DNA of 64,000 nt from Sphingopyxis jiangsuensis (GTDB lineage Bacteria; Pseudomonadota; Alphaproteobacteria; Sphingomonadales; Sphingomonadaceae), in NCBI RefSeq assembly GCF_016734905.1, contig NZ_JAERPO010000002.1, positions 577,524 to 641,523 of the forward strand, given 5' to 3'. Both the position numbers and the translations under genes were made by a program. Below, piece after piece: positions 30,600 through 38,617 of this stretch. Each line of letters starts with the position of its first letter. Position 1 is the first letter of the stretch. Under the pieces are notes generated by a model. It ran no database searches and was not told the origin of the DNA. It was given only the letters and a program-made list of their open reading frames with translations.

Positions 30600-32018
30600 T
30601 CAATAGCGATAATGGTCGGGCTTGAACGGCCCTTCGACCGGCACGCCGATATAGTCGGCCTGCTTCTGCGTCAGCTTTGACAGGTGGACGCCCAGCTTTT
30701 CCAGATGCAGCGCGGCGACTTTTTCGTCGAGGTGCTTGGGCAGGACATAGACGTCGTTCTTGTACTGCTCGCTGCGCGTCCAGAGTTCGATCTGCGCGAG
30801 CGTCTGGTTGGTGAAGCTTGCCGACATCACGAAGCTCGGGTGGCCGGTCGCGTTGCCGAGGTTCACGAGGCGGCCCTTCGAGAGGATGATGATCTGCTTG
30901 CCGTCGGGAAATTCGACCAGGTCGACCTGCGGCTTGACCTCGGTCCATTTGTAGTTGGCGAGCGCCGCGATCTGGATCTCGCTGTCGAAGTGGCCGATGT
31001 TGCACACGATCGCCATATTCTTCATCGCCGCCATATGTTCGGCGGTGATGACGTCGGCGTTGCCCGTCGCGGTGACGAAGATGTCCGAGCGCTTGACGGC
31101 TTCGTCCATCGAGACGACCTCGAACCCTTCCATCGCCGCCTGCAGCGCGCAGATCGGGTCGATTTCGGTGACGAGCACGCGCGCGCCGCCGTTGCGGAGC
31201 GACTGGGCCGAGCCCTTGCCGACGTCGCCGAAGCCCGCGACGGTCGCGACCTTGCCCGCGAGCATCACGTCGGTGCCGCGGCGGATCGCGTCGACGAGCG
31301 ATTCCTTGCAGCCATAAAGATTGTCGAACTTCGACTTGGTCACGCTGTCGTTGACGTTGATCGCGGGGAAAGGCAGCTCGCCCTTCTTGGCGATGTGATA
31401 GAGGCGGTGGACGCCGGTCGTCGTTTCTTCCGACACGCCCTTGATCGCCTTGACCGTCTTGGTGAGATAGCCGGGCTTCGCCGCGATGAACGCCTTCAGC
31501 GCGCGCTGCATCTCGACCTCTTCCTCATTCTCGGGCGCGGGCATGGTTTCGCCGGCCTCGAGCTTGGCGCCCCACAGCGCAAACATCGTCGCGTCGCCGC
31601 CGTCGTCGAGGATCAGGTTGCAGGTCTGGCCGTCATTGTCGCTTTCCCAGTCGAAGATGCGGCCGACATAGTCCCAATAATCGGCGAGGCTTTCGCCCTT
31701 CACCGCGAACACGGGAACGCCCGACGCGGCGATTGCGGCAGCGGCATGGTCCTGCGTCGAAAAGATGTTGCACGTCGCCCAGCGAACTTCGGCGCCGAGC
31801 GCGGTCAGCGTCTCGATCAGCACCGCGGTCTGGATCGTCATGTGCAGCGACCCGGTGATGCGCGCGCCCTTCAGCGGCTTCGACGCGCCATATTCTTCGC
31901 GCAGCGCCATCAGCCCCGGCATCTCGGTTTCGGCAATGTTGATTTCCTTGCGCCCGAAATCGGCAAGCCCGATGTCGGCAATCACATAATCACGGGTATC
32001 GGCGGCAAGAGTGGCCAC
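30600..32018 (-). CDS. ahcY: Adenosylhomocysteinase
   Basis: Hydrolyses S-adenosylhomocysteine to adenosine and homocysteine in the methyl cycle. 472 residues from a GTG at 32018 preceded by CTGGAGAAACATC; this start gives the typical N terminus [15 protein letters not shown]. The NAD-binding loop [13 protein letters not shown] and the C-terminal [11 protein letters not shown] are diagnostic. A 40-residue insert typical of bacterial enzymes is included (around [15 protein letters not shown]). An AT-rich palindrome about 100 bases upstream is a candidate regulator site. Confidence 0.97.
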   Translation of the reverse strand: MATLAADTRDYVIADIGLADFGRKEINIAETEMPGLMALREEYGASKPLKGARITGSLHMTIQTAVLIETLTALGAEVRWATCNIFSTQDHAAAAIAASGVPVFAVKGESLADYWDYVGRIFDWESDNDGQTCNLILDDGGDATMFALWGAKLEAGETMPAPENEEEVEMQRALKAFIAAKPGYLTKTVKAIKGVSEETTTGVHRLYHIAKKGELPFPAINVNDSVTKSKFDNLYGCKESLVDAIRRGTDVMLAGKVATVAGFGDVGKGSAQSLRNGGARVLVTEIDPICALQAAMEGFEVVSMDEAVKRSDIFVTATGNADVITAEHMAAMKNMAIVCNIGHFDSEIQIAALANYKWTEVKPQVDLVEFPDGKQIIILSKGRLVNLGNATGHPSFVMSASFTNQTLAQIELWTRSEQYKNDVYVLPKHLDEKVAALHLEKLGVHLSKLTQKQADYIGVPVEGPFKPDHYRY

Positions 32019-32118
32019 GATGTTTCTCCAGTCTGGCAAGTTCGACCGCAGGCGAGCGGTCCCGAATGCTCGAAGCAATTATGCCCGGCGCCCTAACCGA
32101 AACGGCGCGGCCAATCAA

Positions 32119-32138
32119 ATATAAACTTTTCTTTATAT
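32119..32138 (-). promoter_or_regulatory. Palindrome upstream of ahcY, SahR-like operator
   Basis: ATATAAA-N6-TTTATAT, a perfect inverted repeat in an otherwise GC-rich context, about 100 bases before the ahcY start. SahR, an ArsR-family SAH-responsive repressor of methyl-cycle genes in proteobacteria, binds AT-rich palindromes of this general form. The match is from memory of the family and no sahR gene is in the window. No SAH riboswitch fold was recognised. Confidence 0.5.
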
Positions 32139-32354
32139 CGCAAATGCGGCGCGCCCCGCCGTTCGCGATGCGGGCAAAATGCCCCGGCAAACCGCGCGCC
32201 TTTGCCGTGGCTCCAGCGGCTCCCTGAACGCGATTCGTTGACCGCGAGCCGAACCGGCGCGGCAAATAAATTTTGGAGCGGCGCAATTGTGACAAGCGCG
32301 ACCCCGGAATTGTGACACGGAGTCGCAAAAGCCAAGATTCTGATTATCTTGACT

Positions 32355-32406
32355 TATAATGCGCCATGCGATGAGCATAATTTCCTAATGTGACAGACAT
32401 GTTACA
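32355..32406 (+). promoter_or_regulatory. Candidate promoter region of the small TPR gene
   Basis: A perfect TATAAT at 32355 and an imperfect dyad TGTGAC-N6-GTTACA at 32389-32406, 73 bases before the start at 32479. The word ATTGTGACA also occurs twice upstream (32286 and 32309), with AATGTGACA at 32387. A CRP/FNR-like regulator is possible. No matching -35 box was found for the TATAAT, so the promoter assignment is weak. The rest of the 460-base gap shows no gene. Confidence 0.3.
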
Positions 32407-32478
32407 TATGCCCGGAAATATTGACTTTTTCACGGTCACGCGAGAAAATCGCATAAAGTTTTCGGGGAGATACCTAAG

Positions 32479-32877
32479 ATGAAAAAAATTCTGCTTCCGC
32501 TTGTCGTCCTGGCCTTCGCGACCCCTGCCGCCGCGCAATCGATCGTTGTCGTAACGGCCCCGCAGGCTGATTCGCATGTGTTGCCGGTGGCCTATGCGGA
32601 GCTGAAAGCGGGCGACAATCAGGCCGCGGTCGCCAAGCTGACGAGCGACACCACGCTCGACGCGCGCGACCCGTCGCGCCTCATCAACCTTGGCACCGCC
32701 TATGCCCGGCTGGGTCGCACCGCCGATGCGGCCGCATCCTATGAAGCGGCCGCCGCCAGCCCGATCCGCTACGATGTCGAGCTGGCCGACGGCCGCTATG
32801 TCGACTCACGCTGGGCGGCGCGCACCGCGCGCGCCAACCTCGATCGGGGTCAGCCGCTGCTCGCGCTCGCGCGCTGA
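32479..32877 (+). CDS. Small secreted TPR-like protein
   Basis: A 132-residue protein with a Sec signal peptide ending TPAAAQS. The mature part contains one to two tetratricopeptide-like helices (ELKAGDNQAAVAKLTSD and NLGTAYARLGRTADAAASYE). The start follows GGGAGATACCTAAG. Homologues are common, uncharacterised periplasmic proteins of sphingomonads. The long AT-containing upstream region suggests it is well regulated. No function can be assigned. Confidence 0.8.
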   Translation: MKKILLPLVVLAFATPAAAQSIVVVTAPQADSHVLPVAYAELKAGDNQAAVAKLTSDTTLDARDPSRLINLGTAYARLGRTADAAASYEAAAASPIRYDVELADGRYVDSRWAARTARANLDRGQPLLALAR

Positions 32878-32908
32878 TCCGATATCGTCGTCCCGGCGAA
32901 AAACGAAG

Positions 32909-33472
32909 CTATGCTTCGCCGCCTTCGGTGGCAAGCAGGCGGGCGTCCACTCCCGCTTCGGCGAACGCCGCCTGCCAGCGCCTGGCGGGCGGCGTTTCGA
33001 ATAGCAGGGTGTCGCTGCCCGGTGTGACATGCCAGCCGTGGCGCACCATCTCGCCCTCCAGCTGCCCCGGCGACCAGCCCGCATAGCCGAGCGCGACGAG
33101 CCACTGCGACGGTCCGTGCCCGTCGCCGATCGCGCGCAATATGTCGTGCGAGCTCGACACCATCCAGCGGTCCGAAACCTGCACCGCACCCTCGCCGCCC
33201 CAATCGCGGCTGTGCAGGACGAAACCGCGCGAGGGCTCGACCGGCCCGCCGAGGAAAACCGGCTGATCGAGCGGGTCGTCATGGTCGATTTCGAGTTGGT
33301 CGAGCACCGCGCCGACGGTCATGCCGCCGATCGGGTCGGCGATGCCGATCCCCATCGCCCCTTCCTCGTCATGGCTGATCATCGCAATCACCGAATGCTC
33401 GAAGCGGGGATCGCCAATACCGGGCAGCGCGAGCAGCAGCTGGCCGGTGAACCAGGTCGGGTCCGTCTCCAT
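32909..33472 (-). CDS. YqgE/AlgH family protein
   Basis: A 187-residue member of the DUF179 family. Motifs: TGQLLLALPGIGDPRFEHSV near the N terminus, NLP-like GMTVG segment, and FLGGPVEPSRGFVLHS. The family is conserved in proteobacteria; AlgH was first linked to alginate regulation in Pseudomonas, but a molecular function is not established. It is a single gene convergent with the TPR gene and divergent from the peroxiredoxin. Confidence 0.9.
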   Translation of the reverse strand: METDPTWFTGQLLLALPGIGDPRFEHSVIAMISHDEEGAMGIGIADPIGGMTVGAVLDQLEIDHDDPLDQPVFLGGPVEPSRGFVLHSRDWGGEGAVQVSDRWMVSSSHDILRAIGDGHGPSQWLVALGYAGWSPGQLEGEMVRHGWHVTPGSDTLLFETPPARRWQAAFAEAGVDARLLATEGGEA

Positions 33473-33656
33473 CGCGCCATCATGAACCCGCGTGCGCGGC
33501 AGGTCCAGCCTCTTTGACGTCGGCGCCCGTCTCGCCGGCCCAGCCGCGCCGCCGATTGCGGAAATTCCCGCCAGGGGGGTTCCCGACCGCTTGACTTGAC
33601 ACCGCCCCGCCCCAATGTCTGCCGCGATCCAACCCCCTCAACGAAAGGATGCCGAC

Positions 33657-34139
33657 ATGACGATCCAGACCGGAGACACTTTGCCCGACGCCAAGCTGGT
33701 CAAGGTGACCGAAAATGGTCCCGAACAGGTGAGCAGCAGCGATTATTTCAAGGGCCGCAAGGTGGCGCTTTTCTCGGTGCCCGGCGCGTTCACGCCGACC
33801 TGCTCGGCCAAGCATCTTCCCGGCTTTGTCGACAAGGCCGCCGAACTCAAGGCCAAGGGCGTCGATGAAATCGTCTGCACCGCGGTGAACGACGCCTTCG
33901 TCATGGGCGCGTGGGGCAAGAGCGCCGGCGCCGGCGACAGCGTCACGATGCTCGCCGACGGCAATGGCGACTTCGCCGAAGCGGTCGGGCTGACGATGGA
34001 CGGCAAGGCGTTCGGCATGGGCAAGCGCGGCCAGCGCTTCTCGATGATCGTCAACGACGGCGTCGTCGAACAGCTCAACGTCGAGGCACCGGGCGAATTC
34101 AAGGTTTCGAGCGCCGACCATATGCTCGAACAGCTCTGA
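33657..34139 (+). CDS. Peroxiredoxin (Prx5 type)
   Basis: A 160-residue thiol peroxidase that reduces hydrogen peroxide and organic peroxides. The peroxidatic Cys is in the motif PGAFTPTCSAKHLPGF. Start at 33657 (MTIQTGDTL) follows GAAAGGATG and matches the family. The protein probably uses a glutaredoxin or thioredoxin as reductant; no fused glutaredoxin domain is present. A hairpin terminator follows. Confidence 0.94.
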   Translation: MTIQTGDTLPDAKLVKVTENGPEQVSSSDYFKGRKVALFSVPGAFTPTCSAKHLPGFVDKAAELKAKGVDEIVCTAVNDAFVMGAWGKSAGAGDSVTMLADGNGDFAEAVGLTMDGKAFGMGKRGQRFSMIVNDGVVEQLNVEAPGEFKVSSADHMLEQL

Positions 34140-34147
34140 GATCGGGG

Positions 34148-34182
34148 GGGCGGCGCCCGATGGTGCCGCCCTCTTCCCTTTT
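34148..34182 (+). terminator. Intrinsic terminator of the peroxiredoxin gene
   Basis: A ten-pair stem GGGCGGCGCC / GGTGCCGCCC, including one G-U pair, with CGAT loop, followed by TCTTCCCTTTT. It lies 9 bases after the stop codon. Confidence 0.7.
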
Positions 34183-34209
34183 GTCATAATTTCGTGCAAC
34201 AGCGTCGCG

Positions 34210-35694
34210 ATGACGACCTCATCGCCAACTTCCGAAATCGCTGATCCCGCCGCGCTTGTCGACGCGGTCATCGACGAACTCAAAAGCCGCTTCCAGTCTT
34301 CCGTATCCGCGCTGAAATCGGCGATTGCCGACTATGTTCGCGACCGCACGCTGCCGCCCGCCGACGCGGCATCGGCGGGGCTGTTCGACTATCCCGCGCT
34401 CCGTATCGTCACCACCGGCGAGTTTCGCAAGGGCCAGGGCGGCCACAATTTCGCCTTCGGTCATTTCGAGCGCGCGGGCGAATTCGTCACCACCGTCACC
34501 CGCCCCGATTTGTTCGAGGATTATCTGCGCGAGCAATTGCTGCTGCTCGTCCGCCACTATGAGGTGACGCTGGAGGTCACGCGGACGGGACAACAGATCC
34601 CCTTCCCCTATGTGCTCGACGCGAGCGACGGTTCGGACATGGGGAGCGTCACGCCGCTCGAGCTTGCGCGCCATTTTCCGACGACCGAACTCGCCGACAT
34701 CGGCGACGAGCTTGCCGACGGGCTGTTCGGCCTCGATCCGACCGCGGCGCAGCCGCTCGCGCTGTTCGACGCGCTGCGCACCGATTTCAGCCTCGCGCGC
34801 CTGCGCCACTATACCGGCACCGCGCCCGAGCATTTCCAGCGCTATATCCTCTTCACCAACTATCACCGCTATGTCGACGAATTCGTCGTCTGGGCGGGCA
34901 AGCAGGTCGGCGAGGGTCGCTACACGGCGCTTGCGGGCGCCGGCGGTCTCTATGTCGACCGGCCCGGCGTCAATGCGAGCGCGCTCGTCGCCGACAGCGC
35001 GTGGCGGCGGCACCAGATGCCCGCCTATCACCTGATCGCGCCCGACGGCAGCGGCATCACGCTCGTCAACATCGGGGTCGGCCCGTCGAATGCGAAGACG
35101 ATCTGCGACCACCTTGCCGTCCTGCGGCCCGAGGCATGGCTGATGATCGGCCATTGCGGCGGCCTGCGCCCCAGCCAGCGGATCGGCGACTATGTGCTCG
35201 CGCACGCCTATTTGCGCGACGACCATATCCTCGACAGCGTGCTGCCGCCCGAAATCCCGATCCCGCCGATCGCCGAAGTGCAACAGGCGCTCGCCGGCGC
35301 GGCCGAGGCGGTGTCGGGGACGAGCGGCGCCGACCTCAAGAAACGGATGCGCACCGGCACCGTCGTCACCACCGACGACCGCAATTGGGAGCTGCGCTTC
35401 ACCGACTCGGCGCTGCGCTTTTCGCAGTCGCGCGCGATCGGGATCGACATGGAATCGGCGACGATCGCCGCGCAGGGCTATCGCTTCCGCGTGCCTTATG
35501 GGACGCTGCTCTGCGTCAGCGACAAGCCGCTGCACGGCGAGCTCAAGCTGCCCGGACAGGCGAACCGCTTCTACGAAGAGGCGATCGCCGCGCACCTGCA
35601 AATCGGCATTCGGACCTGCGAGATATTGCACGACGAGGGCGCGAAGCTGCACAGCCGCAAATTGCGCGCGTTCAACGAGCCGCCGTTCCGTTAA
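34210..35694 (+). CDS. amn: AMP nucleosidase
   Basis: Cleaves AMP to adenine and ribose 5-phosphate, adjusting adenylate pools. The 494-residue size matches the family, with an N-terminal AMP-nucleosidase domain and a C-terminal phosphorylase-like domain containing MIGHCGGLRPSQRIGDYVLAHAY and the ribose-binding GIDMESATIAAQGYRFRVPYG. It follows the peroxiredoxin terminator by 27 bases and is convergent with the SRPBCC gene. Confidence 0.95.
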   Translation: MTTSSPTSEIADPAALVDAVIDELKSRFQSSVSALKSAIADYVRDRTLPPADAASAGLFDYPALRIVTTGEFRKGQGGHNFAFGHFERAGEFVTTVTRPDLFEDYLREQLLLLVRHYEVTLEVTRTGQQIPFPYVLDASDGSDMGSVTPLELARHFPTTELADIGDELADGLFGLDPTAAQPLALFDALRTDFSLARLRHYTGTAPEHFQRYILFTNYHRYVDEFVVWAGKQVGEGRYTALAGAGGLYVDRPGVNASALVADSAWRRHQMPAYHLIAPDGSGITLVNIGVGPSNAKTICDHLAVLRPEAWLMIGHCGGLRPSQRIGDYVLAHAYLRDDHILDSVLPPEIPIPPIAEVQQALAGAAEAVSGTSGADLKKRMRTGTVVTTDDRNWELRFTDSALRFSQSRAIGIDMESATIAAQGYRFRVPYGTLLCVSDKPLHGELKLPGQANRFYEEAIAAHLQIGIRTCEILHDEGAKLHSRKLRAFNEPPFR

Positions 35695-35733
35695 ATCGGG
35701 CCGCCGCGCGGGCTGGCCCGCGCCGCGCGCGCC

Positions 35734-36216
35734 TCAATCATACATGCCCGCGCGCAGGTTGATGCCATATTCGAGCCACGCCTTCAGCGCGCACAGCATC
35801 TGCGCCCAGCCCTGGCAATTGCCATAGCTGGCGCCGAGCGCGGCCTGGTTCTCGCGCCAGCCTTCCTCGGCGATCTCGACCAGCGTGCGGCCGTCGTCGA
35901 GGCTCTTGAAACTCATCGTCACGCGCGTCCGGTAATCGGCATCCGTCAGTTCGCCGCCCTCGAGATTGGGGGCTTCGCCTTCGCCCGCCTGCCATTCGAG
36001 CACGATCCTTTCGTCCTTCACCACTTCGATCACCCAAACCGGGAAGGCGCCGGGGTAATCGTGAAAAGCCCACGACACGGTCGCGCCCGGCTCCAACCGC
36101 CCCTGCGCGCCGCCGGTCGTGAAATATTCCGAAAGCTGCGCGGGATCGGCCACCGCCTCGAACACTTCGTGCACCGGCTTCGCGATCCGCGCCGCGACCC
36201 TGAATTTGAGTTCCAT
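35734..36216 (-). CDS. SRPBCC (AHSA1-type START-fold) protein
   Basis: A 160-residue helix-grip protein of the activator-of-Hsp90-ATPase C-terminal-like group, with the usual opening KPVHEVFEAVADPAQLSEYFT and the WREN...GW end segment. The ATG at 36216 is preferred over an in-frame TTG six bases upstream because GCGGAGATTGGCG places GGAG seven bases before it. It is divergent from an arsR gene 48 bases away, a very common pairing, and both probably share the operator between them. The ligand is unknown. Confidence 0.88.
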   Translation of the reverse strand: MELKFRVAARIAKPVHEVFEAVADPAQLSEYFTTGGAQGRLEPGATVSWAFHDYPGAFPVWVIEVVKDERIVLEWQAGEGEAPNLEGGELTDADYRTRVTMSFKSLDDGRTLVEIAEEGWRENQAALGASYGNCQGWAQMLCALKAWLEYGINLRAGMYD

Positions 36217-36246
36217 CGCCAATCTCCGCTTGAGTCGGCGCCAATT

Positions 36247-36266
36247 ATGTTATATTTTTATAACAT
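36247..36266. promoter_or_regulatory. ArsR-type operator overlapping the arsR start codon
   Basis: Perfect 8-bp inverted repeat ATGTTATA-N4-TATAACAT with TTTT spacer, the second arm overlapping the ATG at 36265. It occupies the 48-base divergent gap, so binding would block both genes. The arsR messenger is likely leaderless or has a very short leader, as no ribosome site precedes its ATG. Confidence 0.72.
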
Positions 36267-36591
36267 GTCAATCCACGACGATTATGACCGCGTGTTCAAG
36301 GCGCTGGCCCATGCGGTGCGGCGACAGATTCTGGACGATCTGAAAGACCAGCCGCTCACGACGGGAACGCTCTGCGACCATTTCCCCGAAATCGACCGCT
36401 GCACGGTGATGCAGCATCTGAGGGTGCTGGAAGATGCCGGGCTGGTGATCGCCGAACGCCGCGGGCGCGAACGCTGGAACCACCTCGACGCGATGCCGAT
36501 CCAGGACATCCACGACCGCTGGATCGGCCCCCACGCCGCCGCCGCAGCCGACGGACTCGCGCGGCTCAAGCGGCGCGTGGAGGCGGGCTAG
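36265..36591 (+). CDS. ArsR-family transcriptional regulator
   Basis: A 108-residue winged-helix protein; the recognition region reads PEIDRCTVMQHLRVLEDAGLVIAERRGRER. The family metal-site motif ELCVCDL is absent, so it is not a typical metal sensor and belongs instead to the ArsR/SRPBCC-linked group. The start at 36265 is set by the operator position and the family N terminus (MSIHDDYDRVFKALAH). It likely represses itself and the divergent SRPBCC gene. Confidence 0.9.
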   Translation: MSIHDDYDRVFKALAHAVRRQILDDLKDQPLTTGTLCDHFPEIDRCTVMQHLRVLEDAGLVIAERRGRERWNHLDAMPIQDIHDRWIGPHAAAAADGLARLKRRVEAG

Positions 36592-36596
36592 CGCAG

Positions 36597-36762
36597 CGCG
36601 ACTGCCACCCCATCGCGGCGCGACGGGGAGTTTGGAACAGATTGCACCCATATCTGCCAATAATCAGTTCGTCATCGCGGACTTGATCCGGGATCCATAG
36701 CAGCGCCGAAGTCATGGATCTCGGATCAAGTCCGCGATGACGAAGGTCTGGTAGCGACCGAT
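36597..36762. repeat. Composite repeat, inverted copy 2
   Basis: Reading the complementary strand, this stretch matches 30321-30495: a C-like unit, the word CTGATTATTGGCAG, the family A palindrome (36668-36744 on this strand) and GGTCGCTACCAGACC. The palindrome arms differ from copy 1 by compensated changes (GCGGAC for CCGGAC in one arm with the partner changed to match). It fills part of the 369-base gap between arsR and the emrB stop. Confidence 0.78.
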
Positions 36763-36784
36763 AGTTGCCGTAAGGAAAAGACAG

Positions 36785-36913
36785 CCCCTCCCCTTCAGGG
36801 GAGGGGCAACGAAGACTTGGCAGCTTGCTGCCTAGTCGGAGTGGGGTGGGGGCCAGCGGCCTTGCGCAAGGCGTCGGACCCCCACCCCAAACCCCTCCCC
36901 TGAAGGGGAGGGG
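36785..36913. repeat. Composite palindromic repeat, family B (copy 2)
   Basis: Same plan as 11252-11375: outer CCCCTCCCCTTCAGGGGAGG units, the ACTTGGCAGCTTGCTGCC core hairpin, and GGTGGGGGCC against GACCCCCACCCC arms. A core hairpin GCCTTGCGCAAGGC is inserted in this copy. It lies downstream of emrB. Confidence 0.85.
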
Positions 36914-36960
36914 CCTTAATCGCGTTGAACGTCCACTCCCCACCCCAAAACCGCCGCTTT

Positions 36961-38553
36961 CTAATCCCCCATATCCTCCGTCGCCGCCTGCGGTGCCTCC
37001 TGCCTGGCCGGCCGTAGCAGCAGCACCAGCGGCACCGCCGCCAGCGTCACCCACATCATCAGCCAGAAATCGTCGATATAGGCGATCATCGCCGCCTGCC
37101 GGTTGATCTCGGCATTGACCATCATCATCGCGGCATCGCCGAGCGATCCGAAGCGGTCGGCGGTCGACGGGTCGATCACGCTCGTCGAACCGCTGGTGAC
37201 ATGCGCGGCGAGGTCGGCGTGGCTCGTCTGGATGTTCGCGCCCAACAGCGTCGTCACGACCGATATGCCGACCGACGCGCCCAGGCTGCGGAACAGGTTG
37301 AGCAGGCTCGACCCGTCGGTGCGGAAATGCGGCGCGATCGTTGCGAACGCCATGGTGTTGAGCGGGATGAAGATCAGCCCCATGCCCAGCCCCTGCACCA
37401 GCCCGCTGACGATGACGGGCCGCATCCCCATGGCGAGCGACCAGTGGCTCATCTGCCACAGCGACAGCGCGGCGATGGCAAGTCCGGCGCCGACCAGCCA
37501 GCGCGCATCGACCTTGCCCATCAACTGCCCCGCGATCCCCATGCTGATCAGGATTCCGATCCCGCGCACCGCGAGCGCCAGCCCGGTGTCGATCACCGGC
37601 CATCCGAACAGATTCTGGAGCATCGGCGGCAGCAGCGCCATCGACGCGAACATCACGACGCCGATCACGATCATGAATCCCATCGCGGTGACGAGGTTGC
37701 GGTCGGCAAGCATCGCGCGGTTGAACAGCGTGTCGCGGCGCGACGTGAACAGGTGGACGCCAAAGATCCACAGGCAGCCGATGGCGACCCCGCATTCGAT
37801 CCAGATTTCGGCGCTGTCGAACCAGTCCTCGTGCGCGCCGCGGTCGAGCATCAGTTGCAAGGCCGCGAGGCCCAGCGCGAGCATCGAAAATCCGAACAGG
37901 TCGAACTTGCGCTCGCGGCGGTGCGTCGCGGGGAGCAGCGCCCACATCATCGCGAGCGTGATCAGGCCGACCGGCAGGTTGACGTAAAAGACCCAGCGCC
38001 AATTGGCGCTTTCGGTCAGCCAGCCGCCGAGTATGGGACCCAGAATCGGCCCGATCATGATCCCCATGCCCCAGATCGACATCGCGCGCGCATGGCGTTC
38101 GGGGGGATTGATGTCGAGCATCACCGATTGCGACAATGGCGCGATAAAGGCGGCGCTCACGCCCTGCAGAAAGCGAAAGACGACCATCTGTTCGAGCGAT
38201 TGCGCGGCGCCGCACGCCATCGACGTGACGATGAAGCCCGCGATCGCGGCAAGGAACAGCTCGCGCCGCCCGATGCGGTCGGCAAGCCAGCCGGTGATCG
38301 GCATCGCGACCGCCGACGCGAGGATATAGCTGGTGAGCACCCACGTCACCGTCTCGCCCGTCGCGCCGAGCGCCGACTGCATGTGCGGGATCGCGACATT
38401 GGCGATTGTCGTGTCGAGGATCTGCATGATCGACGCGCCCATCACCGCGACCGTCAGCAGCCCGCGAAAACGCACGCGCTCGTGCAGCGGCACCTCGTCG
38501 CCGGCGGGCAGCGCAGCGGCGGCGGGCCGGCGGGGGAGCGAGCGGCTGGCCAT
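36961..38553 (-). CDS. DHA2-family MFS multidrug efflux permease (EmrB-like)
   Basis: A 530-residue, 14-helix transporter that with the HlyD/EmrA partner and an outer-membrane channel would expel drugs by proton antiport. Motif A-like GWLADRIGRRELF, motif C-like ILGPILGGWLTESANWRWVFYVNLP are clear. The start has no strong ribosome site; it lies 64 bases after the emrA stop with a short B-type repeat in the gap. It is the third gene of marR-emrA-emrB. Confidence 0.92.
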   Translation of the reverse strand: MASRSLPRRPAAAALPAGDEVPLHERVRFRGLLTVAVMGASIMQILDTTIANVAIPHMQSALGATGETVTWVLTSYILASAVAMPITGWLADRIGRRELFLAAIAGFIVTSMACGAAQSLEQMVVFRFLQGVSAAFIAPLSQSVMLDINPPERHARAMSIWGMGIMIGPILGPILGGWLTESANWRWVFYVNLPVGLITLAMMWALLPATHRRERKFDLFGFSMLALGLAALQLMLDRGAHEDWFDSAEIWIECGVAIGCLWIFGVHLFTSRRDTLFNRAMLADRNLVTAMGFMIVIGVVMFASMALLPPMLQNLFGWPVIDTGLALAVRGIGILISMGIAGQLMGKVDARWLVGAGLAIAALSLWQMSHWSLAMGMRPVIVSGLVQGLGMGLIFIPLNTMAFATIAPHFRTDGSSLLNLFRSLGASVGISVVTTLLGANIQTSHADLAAHVTSGSTSVIDPSTADRFGSLGDAAMMMVNAEINRQAAMIAYIDDFWLMMWVTLAAVPLVLLLRPARQEAPQAATEDMGD

Positions 38554-38565
38554 GGCTAGCTAAAG

Positions 38566-38587
38566 CCCCTCCCCTCCAGGGGAGGGG
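38566..38587. repeat. Short family B palindrome between emrA and emrB
   Basis: CCCCTCCCCTCC and GGGGAGGGG-type arms forming one hairpin in the 64-base gap inside the efflux operon. It may reduce or process the transcript between the two genes. Confidence 0.6.
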
Positions 38588-38617
38588 TTGGGGTTGTGTA
38601 AAGCGGCGCGACCACCC

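Noticed and set aside
32019..32118. Possible SAH riboswitch upstream of ahcY
   Set aside because: I could not fold a convincing pseudoknot or find the conserved core; the AT-rich palindrome upstream explains regulation better.
36265..36591. ArsR protein as a metal sensor
   Set aside because: The ELCVCDL metal motif is absent and the partner gene is SRPBCC, not a metal transporter.
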